Shown here: piece after piece, positions 8,268-16,239 of the stretch
Position numbering within the stretch: position 1 is the stretch's first letter
Layout of the letters: each line of letters starts with the position of its first letter
From: RAM1 sp050247515
GTDB taxonomy: Bacteria > Pseudomonadota > Gammaproteobacteria > Burkholderiales > Burkholderiaceae_C
Assembly: GCA_050247515.1 (NCBI GenBank)
Contig: JBFWUB010000008.1
Coordinates: 62,001 to 126,000, forward strand
DNA length: 64,000 nucleotides
Direction of reading: 5' to 3'
The notes under the pieces: model-generated
What the model saw: only the letters and a program-made list of their open reading frames with translations
Databases searched by the model: none
Told to the model about the DNA's origin: nothing
Translations under genes and position numbers: made by a program

Positions 8268-9205
8268 GCGCCCGCACCTGCCGGCTGCGTCAGGTGCATC
8301 AGGTTGGCGTGGTCTTCGCGCGGCAGCTCCAGCGGGCCGTGGCCCGGCTGGCGCGCCATGTTCGAGCGAAAGCCGGTCTGGATGCCCATATCGTGCAGCA
8401 GTGCCAGAGTCTGCGGCGTGTACGAATTGCAGGGATGCGACATGCTGCGCGGCGCTACACCGGTGGCCGCGCGGATGTGGTTGAAGTTGGCCTCGTATTC
8501 GCCCTGCTGCTGGGCAGGCGTCAGGCGCTCCAGGCGCGTGGGGTGGGTGGTGGAGTGCAGGCCCACGGCGTGGCCCCTTTGCACCAGCGTGCGCAGCCGG
8601 GCGTCGTCCAGCCACAGCAGGTCGCGCACCTGGGCGGGGTCAAACCCGCGCGCATGCAGCATGCCGTCCATGACGGCGTTGTAGCCGTCCACCCCCAGTG
8701 CCTCGTCGCGCAGGAAGCGGAACCAGCGGTCGGGAACGGTATAGAAGGCGAAATCCTTGAGGTAGGTGGCGGGGTCGAAGCGAGCCTGGGCCTGGCGGAA
8801 CGCGTCTGGTGCCTGGCTGCGGGCGGCGTCAAAAAATGCCTCGTAGAAGGCTTCAATGTCTTCAAACGCGGTCGTGCGGAAGTATCGGTACAGCTCCAGC
8901 CGCTCGATGTTGCCCTGGAACACCGACGAATAGACAAACCAGAACGCCGTCAGGCCCAGCTCCTCGAACACGGGCAGGGCTACGTCGTACTGGCACAGCA
9001 GCCCGTCGTCCAGCGTGATGCACAGATGCTGGGGCTCCAGCGTGCCGGCGCGGACCCTGTCCATCCATTCGGCGGGGGACAGGAAACGCCGCGTGCCCAT
9101 GCCCTGCAACATGGCGCGAAGCTGCTGCGTGGTCAGCGCTCCCTGGCCGGCCGGATGGCGCGGGTCCGTGAAATGGTGAAGCATTAAGCCGTGGGCGAAC
9201 ATCAC
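8264..9205 (-). CDS. Polysaccharide deacetylase (NodB/CE4-like)
   Basis: A 313-residue NodB-homology protein expected to remove an acetyl or similar acyl group from a sugar using a metal. Motif 1 is seen as ITLDDGLLCQYD, motif 2 as GLHSTTHP with the two His ligands, and a later SHPCNSYTPQTL segment fits the substrate-groove loop. No clear signal peptide is present, so it may act in the cytoplasm on a precursor. The start at 9205 is MMFAHGLML; a start at 9184 (MLHHFTD) is also possible. It forms a two-gene leftward operon with the formyltransferase, a natural deacetylate-then-formylate pair. Confidence 0.85.
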   Translation of the reverse strand: MMFAHGLMLHHFTDPRHPAGQGALTTQQLRAMLQGMGTRRFLSPAEWMDRVRAGTLEPQHLCITLDDGLLCQYDVALPVFEELGLTAFWFVYSSVFQGNIERLELYRYFRTTAFEDIEAFYEAFFDAARSQAPDAFRQAQARFDPATYLKDFAFYTVPDRWFRFLRDEALGVDGYNAVMDGMLHARGFDPAQVRDLLWLDDARLRTLVQRGHAVGLHSTTHPTRLERLTPAQQQGEYEANFNHIRAATGVAPRSMSHPCNSYTPQTLALLHDMGIQTGFRSNMARQPGHGPLELPREDHANLMHLTQPAGAGA

Positions 9206-9329
9206 ACTTGTGCGGTTTGTTGGGTGGCAGGCGGGCCAGGGCCCTGCGCTACCCTAAAATTGGCGGGTTGTCGCTGGCAATTATCCGCCAGTGGCCCCCT
9301 TAGCGCCCCGACCCCCAAGGAACCCACCG
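9206..9329 (+). promoter_or_regulatory. Divergent promoter region between deacetylase and amidotransferase operons
   Basis: This 124-bp spacer is the only divergent gap in the glycan island and must hold the start signals for both arms. TTGGCG (9260-9265) and TTATCC (9281-9286) form a weak candidate -35/-10 pair for the rightward operon, with short 15-bp spacing. AAGG at 9317-9320 lies 9 bp before the ATG at 9330. A palindrome CAGGGCCCTG sits near 9238, of unknown meaning. Confidence 0.3.
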
Positions 9330-10505
9330 ATGACCCGGCATGACGTCGCTGAACTCTACCAACTGCCCAAAGACGTGAAGTTCTGCCGCAAGTGCACGAT
9401 CTCCAACCAGCGCCCCCGCATCAAGTTCGACGACAACGGTGTCTGCTCGGCCTGCAACTTTGCCGAATACAAGCAGGCGAATGTGGACTGGAACAAGCGC
9501 GAGGAAGAACTGGTGGCGCTGTGCGACCGGTTTCGCCGCAACGACGGGCGCTACGACGTCATCGTGCCGTGCAGTGGCGGCAAGGACAGCGCCTTTGTCG
9601 CGCACCAGCTGAAATTCCGTTATGGCATGAACCCGCTGACGGTCACCTCGGCGCCGCTTCTGTACACCGACATCGGCCGCGCCAACCTGGAGGCCATGAT
9701 CGCAAGCGGGCTGGACAACCTCAAGGTCACGACCAACGGCACGATCACGCGCAAGCTGGTGGCGCTGTGCTTTGAGCACATGGGTGATCCGTTTCAGCCT
9801 TTTGTGTATGGTGCTACCAATCTGCCGCTGCAGATCTCGGCCCGGTTTGACATCCCGCTGCTGATGTATGGCGAAAACGGCGAAGTCGAATACGGCGGCG
9901 ACATGAAGAACGCCTTCAAGCCCACGCGTGACATCGGCGACCATGACAAGCACTATTTTTCGGGCAAGCCGCCTGACTTCTGGTCGCAGTTCGGCATCAG
10001 CGAGGCCGACCTCAAGCCGTTCATGGCGCCGCCGGTGGAAGAGCTGCGCAAGGTGGGCACGGAGATCCATTTCTACGGGTACTACAAGTTCTGGGACCCG
10101 CAGGAAAACTTCTACTACTGCCAGGAACACACGGGCTTCATGCCCAACCCGGAGCGCTCACAGGGCACGTATTCCAAGTACGCGAGCCTGGACGACAAGC
10201 TGGACGGCTTTCACTACTTCCTGGGGTTCATCAAGTTCGGAATCGGGCGCGCCACCTCGGACGCCGCGCACGAAGTACGCGACGGCAAGATCACCCGTGA
10301 AGAAGCCGTCGCGCTGGTGCGGCGCTTTGACAGCGAATTCCCGGCCAAGTATTTCTCCGAATTCCTGGAGTACTGCTCGATCACTGAGGCGCAGTTCTGG
10401 GACATCGTGGATTCATGGCGCTCGGACACTGTCTGGGAGCGCGATGGCAGCGAGTGGCGGCTCAAGACGTCCGTATGGCAACAGGAAGGAAATGGCAATG
10501 GCTGA
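9330..10505 (+). CDS. N-acetyl sugar amidotransferase (WbpG/PseA family)
   Basis: A 391-residue ATP-pyrophosphatase that converts an N-acetyl group on a sugar to an acetamidino group, taking ammonia from a partner glutaminase. The N-terminus has a four-Cys zinc site (C19, C22, C39, C42; CRKC and CSAC). The PP-loop is PCSGGKDSAF near residue 82. Further family motifs are MYGENGEVEYGG and HFYGYYKFWDPQ. The start is ATG 9330, with AAGG upstream. It leads a run of overlapping genes that includes HisF and HisH copies, the same trio as WbpG-HisF-HisH in Pseudomonas LPS loci. Next to a NeuB-type pathway, the target is probably a legionaminic or similar acid or its precursor. Confidence 0.9.
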   Translation: MTRHDVAELYQLPKDVKFCRKCTISNQRPRIKFDDNGVCSACNFAEYKQANVDWNKREEELVALCDRFRRNDGRYDVIVPCSGGKDSAFVAHQLKFRYGMNPLTVTSAPLLYTDIGRANLEAMIASGLDNLKVTTNGTITRKLVALCFEHMGDPFQPFVYGATNLPLQISARFDIPLLMYGENGEVEYGGDMKNAFKPTRDIGDHDKHYFSGKPPDFWSQFGISEADLKPFMAPPVEELRKVGTEIHFYGYYKFWDPQENFYYCQEHTGFMPNPERSQGTYSKYASLDDKLDGFHYFLGFIKFGIGRATSDAAHEVRDGKITREEAVALVRRFDSEFPAKYFSEFLEYCSITEAQFWDIVDSWRSDTVWERDGSEWRLKTSVWQQEGNGNG

Positions 10506-11301
10506 CAGCAAGCCGCAGGGTGGCAAGGAAAAATGGCAGGCGCAATGGAACTCCGAGTCCCATGGCAGCGAGGAATACGGCAAGCTGTTTTTTGACCGCG
10601 CCACGGGCGAAGCCCAGGAAATGGAAAGCAGCAAGGCGGCAGCGCGCCGCGTGGCCGGTTTCCTGCAGGAAGGCGAAACGCTGGTGGACGTGGGTTGCGG
10701 CGCCGGTCATTACCTGCGCAGCCTGCGCCGCGAGGTGCCGCACGCTTTCCGTTACCGGGGACTGGATGCGACCGCGCGTTATGTGGAGCTGGCGCGCCAG
10801 GCCTTTGCCAATGACACGGCCGCCGAATTTGCCGTGGCCGACATCTTTGGGCTGGACGTGCCGGATGCCGTTGGCGACGTAACCCTGTGCGCCAATGTGC
10901 TCCTGCACCTGCCCACGGTGGCCAAGCCGCTGAGCGAGCTGGTGCGCGTCACGCGCCGGCGCCTGCTGGTGCGCACGCTGGTGTCGGACGCGTCGTATGT
11001 GGTCAAGCGCGTGACGCCGGCCGCGGACGGCAACGACTTTGACGCCCAGGGCGAACCGGTGACGTTCCACTTCCTCAACATCTACTCGCAGGCCTATATC
11101 CAGCGCGTGCTTCAGGACCAACCCCGCGTGGCCTCGGTCAGGTTCGAGCTGGACCGCGACTTTGACGCGGAGCGCCTGGCCGATTCCAAGGCGCTGCTGC
11201 ACACGGCCAAATGGAATGCCACAGAGGTGGTGGCGGGCATGCAGCGCAGCGGCATGCTGCTGATGCCCTGGACCTGGATCGACATCGAGCTGCATCCCTG
11301 A
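10498..11301 (+). CDS. SAM-dependent class I methyltransferase
   Basis: A 267-residue cytosolic methyltransferase. Motif I reads LVDVGCGAGHYLRSL, followed by YRGLDATARYVELA for the acidic strand-2 region and VTLCANVLLHLPTV for motif IV. AGGAAGGA at 10483-10490 is 7 bp before the ATG at 10498, which is preferred over an ATG at 10492. The gene overlaps the amidotransferase by 8 bp and hisF follows 2 bp after its stop, so it is part of the nonulosonic acid operon. It may O- or N-methylate the sugar; N-methyl acetimidoyl groups are known on legionaminic acids. The substrate is inferred from context only. Confidence 0.85.
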   Translation: MADSKPQGGKEKWQAQWNSESHGSEEYGKLFFDRATGEAQEMESSKAAARRVAGFLQEGETLVDVGCGAGHYLRSLRREVPHAFRYRGLDATARYVELARQAFANDTAAEFAVADIFGLDVPDAVGDVTLCANVLLHLPTVAKPLSELVRVTRRRLLVRTLVSDASYVVKRVTPAADGNDFDAQGEPVTFHFLNIYSQAYIQRVLQDQPRVASVRFELDRDFDAERLADSKALLHTAKWNATEVVAGMQRSGMLLMPWTWIDIELHP

Positions 11302-11303
11302 CC

Positions 11304-12077
11304 ATGCCGAATGTTCGCGTCATCGCGCGACTGGACATCAAGGGGCCCAAGCTCATCAAGGGCGTTCAGCTCGAAGGGCTTCGCGTTGTGGGTGACCCGC
11401 ACGAGCACGCCGTGCGCTATTACCACGAAGGTGCGGACGAACTCCTTTTCATCGACATCGTCGCAAGCCTGTACCAGCGCAACAACCTGACCGAGCTCAT
11501 CAAGCGTGCGGCAGACCAGGTGTACGTGCCCATCACCGTGGGCGGCGGCATCCGCAGCCTGGACGACGTGAGCAACATGATGCATTCCGGCGCCGACAAG
11601 GTCGCGATCAACACCGCGGCCATCGCGCGGCCCGGGCTGATCAGCGAGGTCGCCCGGCGCTACGGGTCCCAATGCATGGTGGTTGGCATCGAGGCCAAGA
11701 ACGTGGGCGCCGGCCGCTGGGAGGCCTATACCGACAACGGCCGCGAGCGCACCGGCCGCGACGTGGTGCAATGGGCCCGCGAGGCAGTGGCCTTGGGCGC
11801 GGGCGAGGTGCTTTTGACGTCCGTGGACAAGGAGGGCACCCGCAAGGGCTTTGACCTGGCCCTGCTGCGCGAGGTGTGCGCGGCCGTCAATGTGCCGGTC
11901 GTTGCCAGCGGCGGTTTCGGCAAGCCCGATGACCTGGTGCAGGCCAGCAACTGCGGCGTTTCGGGCATTGCGGTGGCGGATGCGCTGCACTGGAAGCGCT
12001 GCGCCATGGCCGACATCAAGGCCGCGGGCATCGCTGCGGGCCTGGACATCCGGGTGGATACGCAGGTGACGCCATGA
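11304..12077 (+). CDS. hisF2: HisF-like ammonia-channel subunit of the glycan amidotransferase
   Basis: A 257-residue beta/alpha barrel homologous to imidazole glycerol phosphate synthase HisF. Asp11 is kept (ARLDIKG). The position of the second catalytic acid, Asp130, is Glu here (VVGIEAKN, E130), which suggests loss of histidine-type cyclase activity. The KGPKLIKGVQLEGLR signature resembles HisF copies in O-antigen loci. Phosphate-binding glycine loops (VGGGIRS, ASGGFGKP) remain. It overlaps hisH by 4 bp and sits in a glycan operon without other his genes. Its likely job is to pass ammonia from HisH to the WbpG-type enzyme. Histidine synthesis is less likely. Confidence 0.9.
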   Translation: MPNVRVIARLDIKGPKLIKGVQLEGLRVVGDPHEHAVRYYHEGADELLFIDIVASLYQRNNLTELIKRAADQVYVPITVGGGIRSLDDVSNMMHSGADKVAINTAAIARPGLISEVARRYGSQCMVVGIEAKNVGAGRWEAYTDNGRERTGRDVVQWAREAVALGAGEVLLTSVDKEGTRKGFDLALLREVCAAVNVPVVASGGFGKPDDLVQASNCGVSGIAVADALHWKRCAMADIKAAGIAAGLDIRVDTQVTP

Positions 12078-12712
12078 GCATCCCGGTTACGGTTCTGGAC
12101 TACGGCATCGGCAACCTGCTCAACGTCTGCCGGGCGCTGGAGGCCATGGGCGCGACGGTCACGTTGGCAAGCCGCGCGCACCCCGGCCTGGAAGACGCCT
12201 CGCGCATGGTGCTGCCCGGTGTCGGCGCGTTCGGCGACGGCATGGCTGAAATGAAGCAGCGTGGCCTGGACGATGTCGTCAAACGCTTCGCCCAGACGCA
12301 GCGCCCGTTCCTGGGCATCTGCGTGGGCATGCAGATGCTGTTTGAAGTGGGTGAGGAAATGGGCCAGCATGAAGGGCTGGGCCTGCTGGGCGGGCGGGTG
12401 GTGGCCGTGCCCCCGGCGGGGCTGGACGGCCAGCCGCACCGCATCCCGCACATCGGGTGGCGCGAGCTGCGCGCTGCCAGGCCTTGGGACGGCTCCATCC
12501 TGCAGGACCTGCAACCCGGCATGCGCGTGTACTTTGTGCATTCCTACGCGGCCCGCCCCACGGACCGCGCCACCACGCTGGCCGAGACAGACTACGACGG
12601 CGTCCCTATCTGCGCCGCCGTGCAAAAGGACAACCTGCTGGGTTGCCAGTTCCATCCTGAGCGCAGCGCCGCTGGCGGGCTGCGCATGCTGCGGCGGTTT
12701 CTTGCGCTATGA
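12074..12712 (+). CDS. hisH2: HisH-like glutamine amidotransferase subunit
   Basis: A 212-residue class I glutamine amidotransferase that releases ammonia from glutamine. The nucleophile elbow is GICVGMQ with Cys at residue 83, and the His/Glu pair is in CQFHPERSAAGG, so the catalytic triad is complete. It overlaps hisF and the cytidylyltransferase by 4 bp each (ATGA). With hisF2 and the PP-loop amidotransferase at 9330 it makes a full ammonia-delivery set for acetamidino formation on a sugar. A housekeeping hisH for histidine should exist elsewhere in the genome. Confidence 0.92.
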   Translation: MSIPVTVLDYGIGNLLNVCRALEAMGATVTLASRAHPGLEDASRMVLPGVGAFGDGMAEMKQRGLDDVVKRFAQTQRPFLGICVGMQMLFEVGEEMGQHEGLGLLGGRVVAVPPAGLDGQPHRIPHIGWRELRAARPWDGSILQDLQPGMRVYFVHSYAARPTDRATTLAETDYDGVPICAAVQKDNLLGCQFHPERSAAGGLRMLRRFLAL

Positions 12713-13422
12713 ACAGGCCCGCAGGCACGATCGCCACGATCTGCGCGCGCGGGGGCAGCAAGGGCCTGCCCGGCAAAAACCTGCGTGAGCTGCAGGGGCT
12801 GCCGCTGATCGTGCACAGCATCCGCCAGGCCCTGGCGTGCACGGCTGTCTCAGGCGTCTATGTGTCCACTGACGACCCCGCCATTGCCGATGTGGCGCGC
12901 GCCGCCGGTGCGCAGGTGCCGTTCCTGCGCCCGGCTGAGCTGGCCACCGACCAGGCGCCCAAGCTGCCGGCGCTGGAGCACCTGGTCGCATGGGTGGTGG
13001 CGCACGGGGTGCCGGTGGACACCATCGTCGACCTGCAGCCCACCTCGCCCCTGCGCGAACCACAGGACATCGCGGCTGCGTTGGCGGCCGACCCGGGCGC
13101 CGGGCTGGTGGTGAGCGTGTGCGAGGCCCGCGACAACCCTTATTTCAACCTCGTGGAGCGTGGACCTGACGGCCATGTGTCGCTGAGCAAGGGGCAGGGC
13201 AGCGGCCGGCGCCAGGACGTGCCCGACGTGTTTGCACTCAATGGCTCCATCTATGTCTGGCAGCGTGACGCTTTGCAGCGCGCGGCCCAGCAGGGGCTGT
13301 GGAGTGTGCCGCGCATCGGCCTGTATGTGATGCCCCGCGCCCGCTCGGTGGACATCGACGACCTGGATGATTTTGAATACGCCCAATGGCTTTTGAGCCG
13401 CAGGAAGGACGCCGCTTCATGA
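12709..13422 (+). CDS. legF: CMP-nonulosonic acid cytidylyltransferase (NeuA/LegF-type)
   Basis: A 237-residue nucleotidyltransferase that activates a sialic-like acid with CTP to the CMP-sugar donor. The nucleotide-binding signature CARGGSKGLPGKNLREL starts at residue 12. TSPLREPQDI and DIDDLDDFEYAQWLL match conserved parts of the family. The length is typical of single-domain LegF/NeuA enzymes. It overlaps hisH and the synthase gene at both ends. The symbol legF is given by pathway context; the amino-acid sequence alone does not separate Neu5Ac from legionaminic or pseudaminic acid activation. Confidence 0.88.
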   Translation: MNRPAGTIATICARGGSKGLPGKNLRELQGLPLIVHSIRQALACTAVSGVYVSTDDPAIADVARAAGAQVPFLRPAELATDQAPKLPALEHLVAWVVAHGVPVDTIVDLQPTSPLREPQDIAAALAADPGAGLVVSVCEARDNPYFNLVERGPDGHVSLSKGQGSGRRQDVPDVFALNGSIYVWQRDALQRAAQQGLWSVPRIGLYVMPRARSVDIDDLDDFEYAQWLLSRRKDAAS

Positions 13423-14462
13423 CTTCTGCCACGCCTGCGGTCCTGGTCATTGCAGAGGCCGGCGTCAACCACAACGGGCAGCTGGACCTGGCCCTGCGCC
13501 TGTGCGATGCCGCGCGGGAAAGCGGTGCGGATGCCGTGAAGTTCCAGACCTTCCGCGCGCAGGACCTGGCGGTTCGCGGCGCGCCCACGGCGCACTACCA
13601 GGCCCGCCAGACCGGTGACGTTGACCAGTTCGAGATGCTGCGCAGACTGGAGCTCAGCGAAGAAGACCATGCCCGTATCAAACGCCACTGCGACGGCATA
13701 GGCATCGAGTTCTTTTCCACGCCTTTCTCGGTGGATGCGGTGGACATGCTGGTGCGCCTGGGCGTGACGCGGATCAAGCTGTCTTCGGGCGAACTGACCC
13801 ACCGCGCGCTGGTGCAGCGCGCGGCGGCCACGCACCTGCCCCTGCTGGTGTCCACCGGCATGGCGACGCTGGACGAGGTGCGCGAAGCGCTGGATTGGGT
13901 GCAGGCCGCCCGGGGCGGCCTGGACGGGGTGGCGGTCATGCATTGCACGTCGGCCTACCCGGCCCACGACGCCACCCTGAACCTGCGGGCCATCCAGACC
14001 ATGGGCCGCGACCTGGGTGTCGCCATAGGCTATTCAGACCACAGCATGGGCGTGCACGCCACGCTGGCCGCCGTGGCGCTGGGGGCCACGGTCATTGAAA
14101 AGCACCTGACGCTGGACTGCAACATGCCGGGGCCCGACCATGCGGCCTCGCTGGAGCCTGCTGATTTCGCCCAACTGGTGCAGGGTGTGCGGCGGGTGAG
14201 CGCCATGCTGGGCAACGGCGTCAAGGTGCCGCATGAGGAAGAACGCAACACCGCTGAAGTGGCGCGCCGCAGTGTTGTGGCGGCCGTGGACATTGCCGCC
14301 GGCACGCCGCTGTCCCTGGCCATGCTGGCCTGCCGCAGGCCGGCCACTGGCATTGCGCCCAAGGATATGGAAAGGGTTGTCGGGCAGGTCGCCGCGTCCG
14401 ACCTGGCGGCGGGGACCGTGCTGCAGTGGGGCATGCTGGGGCCGGGGCAGGGCGCGACATGA
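13419..14462 (+). CDS. legI: Nonulosonic acid synthase (NeuB/LegI-type)
   Basis: A 347-residue synthase that condenses phosphoenolpyruvate with a six-carbon amino sugar to a nine-carbon acid. The N-terminal TIM barrel shows VIAEAGVNHNGQL, DAVKFQTFRAQDL and IKLSSGELTH; metal and substrate residues lie in HCTSAYPA and GYSDHSMG. The C-terminal SAF (antifreeze-like) domain runs from about residue 285 (ARRSVVAAVDIAAGTPL) to the end. The start at 13419 overlaps the legF stop and gives MTSATPAVLVIAEAG; an upstream in-frame ATG at 13386 lies inside legF. Legionaminic specificity is assigned from the complete neighbouring pathway. Confidence 0.9.
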   Translation: MTSATPAVLVIAEAGVNHNGQLDLALRLCDAARESGADAVKFQTFRAQDLAVRGAPTAHYQARQTGDVDQFEMLRRLELSEEDHARIKRHCDGIGIEFFSTPFSVDAVDMLVRLGVTRIKLSSGELTHRALVQRAAATHLPLLVSTGMATLDEVREALDWVQAARGGLDGVAVMHCTSAYPAHDATLNLRAIQTMGRDLGVAIGYSDHSMGVHATLAAVALGATVIEKHLTLDCNMPGPDHAASLEPADFAQLVQGVRRVSAMLGNGVKVPHEEERNTAEVARRSVVAAVDIAAGTPLSLAMLACRRPATGIAPKDMERVVGQVAASDLAAGTVLQWGMLGPGQGAT

Positions 14463-15598
14463 CCCCGCAGCCCCGGCGCAAGGTCATTTACCTGAGCGGC
14501 ACGCGCGCAGACTTCGGCCTGATGGCGTCCACCCTGCGGCGCCTTGCGTCACGGGCGGAACTGGGCGTGGCCGTCACCGGCATGCACCTGGACGGCGCGT
14601 TTGGCGGCACCGAGGCCGACATCCTGGCATCGGGCCTGTCCATCTGCGCCCGGGTTCCCATGGACCTGGGCGCGCGCGACGCAGCGGGCATGTCGCGTGC
14701 GCTGGGCCAATGCATCATGGGCCTGACCGATGTGCTGCACGTGCAAAAACCCGATGTGCTGATGCTGCTGGGCGACCGCGGCGAAATGCTCGCGGGTGCC
14801 ATTGCCGCACTGCACCTGGGCATCGTGACGGTGCATGTGCATGGCGGCGAGCGCTCAGGCACCGTGGACGAGCCCATGCGCCACGCCATCAGCAAGCTGT
14901 GCAGCTACCACTTCACCGCCACGCAGGAGGCTGCCGACCGGCTGGTGCGCATGGGCGAAGAACCGCGCCATGTGTACGTCACCGGCGCGCCCGGCCTGGA
15001 TGATTTGACGGCCGCGGCTGCTATGCCCGAGGCTGCATGCCGTCAGGCGCTGGGCTTGCCGGCTTCTGGTGCGTTTGTGCTGGCCCTTTTTCACCCGGTG
15101 GTGCAGCAGGCCGGCGATGCCTATGACCAGACCCGTGCGCTGGCCGGTGCGCTGTCGCAGTTGGGGATGCCTGTGGTGTGGCTGGACCCCAACGCCGATG
15201 CCGGGTCCGCTGAAGTGCTGCGCGCGCTCCAGGAGGCACCGCTGCCAGCCGGTTCGGTCCGTCCGCGGCATCTGCCTCGCGACGTGTTCTGCGCGGCCAT
15301 GCGGCACTGCACCGTGATGGCGGGCAACTCATCCGCCGGCATCATCGAGGCCGCCAGCTTTGGCACACCGGTGGTCAACATCGGTGACCGCCAGAAGCTG
15401 CGCGAACGAAACAGCAACGTCGCGGACGTACCGGCGCAGGGACAAGCCATTTCTGAAGCACTGGAAGCGGCCATCACCCACGGCCGCTGGCCGTGTATAA
15501 ACCGCTATGGAGACGGCCGGGCGGGCGAGCGCATCGCGGACCTGGTCGCCACGCTGGAACTGCCGCGCAGCCTCCTTGAAAAATCCAACACCTACTGA
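14459..15598 (+). CDS. legG: Hydrolysing UDP-sugar 2-epimerase (NeuC/LegG-type)
   Basis: A 379-residue GT-B-fold enzyme that removes UDP and inverts C2 to release the free N-acetylmannosamine-type sugar used by the synthase. The N-terminus KVIYLSGTRADFGLM is characteristic. LLGDRGEMLAGAIAAL, HVHGGERSGTVDEPMRHAISKL and NSSAGIIEAASFGTPVVNIGDRQ match the conserved UDP-binding and catalytic regions. It overlaps legI by 4 bp. Position in the operon and order relative to legI and legF match known leg/neu clusters. Confidence 0.9.
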   Translation: MTPQPRRKVIYLSGTRADFGLMASTLRRLASRAELGVAVTGMHLDGAFGGTEADILASGLSICARVPMDLGARDAAGMSRALGQCIMGLTDVLHVQKPDVLMLLGDRGEMLAGAIAALHLGIVTVHVHGGERSGTVDEPMRHAISKLCSYHFTATQEAADRLVRMGEEPRHVYVTGAPGLDDLTAAAAMPEAACRQALGLPASGAFVLALFHPVVQQAGDAYDQTRALAGALSQLGMPVVWLDPNADAGSAEVLRALQEAPLPAGSVRPRHLPRDVFCAAMRHCTVMAGNSSAGIIEAASFGTPVVNIGDRQKLRERNSNVADVPAQGQAISEALEAAITHGRWPCINRYGDGRAGERIADLVATLELPRSLLEKSNTY

Positions 15599-15612
15599 AC
15601 TGGTTGATCCTG

Positions 15613-16239
15613 ATGACGCACGCCACTGCATCCAGCCTGCTGCTTTTCGGCGCGGGGGGGCATGCGCGCGTGGTGGCCGATGCGGTTCTGTGCCAGGGCG
15701 CCTGGTCCGTGCTGGCCGCGTCGGACCGCGACCCCCAAAAATGTTCAGGAGAACTGTTGCCCGGCATTGAACTGGTGGACCTGCCGCGCGCCCTGGTGCT
15801 GGAAGCGGCGCTTCACGTGGCGATTGGCAACAATGCCGCGCGCGAGCTTGAATCCGCAGCCTTGGGCATGCAGCGCCTGGTGACGGTGACCCACCGTGAC
15901 GCCAGCGTTGCGCCCACCGCCGTCCTGAGGCCTGGCTGCTTTGTGGCCGCTCGCGCCGTGGTGGCGCCTCTGGCCAGGCTGGGCACGGGCGTCATCGTCA
16001 ACCATGGCGCTGTCGTGGACCATGACGCGGTGGTGGGGGACTTTACCCACGTGGCACCCGGCGCGATGCTGGGTGGGGCGGTGCGGCTGGGCAAGCGGGT
16101 GCTCGTCGGTGCCGGCGCCGTCGTGCTGCCAGGCATTGCCGTGGCCGATGATGTGGTTATCGCCGCGGGCTGTGTGGTCAACAAGCCGCTTCATGAAGCG
16201 GGAACCTATGCAGGCATGCCTGCGCGGAGACTGAAATGA
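15613..16239 (+). CDS. legH: Sugar O/N-acetyltransferase, NeuD/PglD family (LegH-like)
   Basis: A 208-residue acetyltransferase. Residues 1-90 form the PglD-type Rossmann-like domain (LLLFGAGGHARVVADAV), and residues 90-205 are a left-handed beta helix of hexapeptide repeats ending in AGCVVNKPL and AGMPARRLK. It should transfer acetyl from acetyl-CoA to the 4-amino group made by the aminotransferase. The ATG at 15613 is chosen; an in-frame TTG at 15604 would add three residues. It lies 14 bp after legG and overlaps the aminotransferase gene by 4 bp. Confidence 0.88.
   Translation: MTHATASSLLLFGAGGHARVVADAVLCQGAWSVLAASDRDPQKCSGELLPGIELVDLPRALVLEAALHVAIGNNAARELESAALGMQRLVTVTHRDASVAPTAVLRPGCFVAARAVVAPLARLGTGVIVNHGAVVDHDAVVGDFTHVAPGAMLGGAVRLGKRVLVGAGAVVLPGIAVADDVVIAAGCVVNKPLHEAGTYAGMPARRLK

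Noticed and set aside
11304..12712. hisF-hisH as part of histidine biosynthesis
   Set aside because: No other his genes are present, they are coupled to a WbpG-type amidotransferase and NeuA, and HisF has Glu at position 130.
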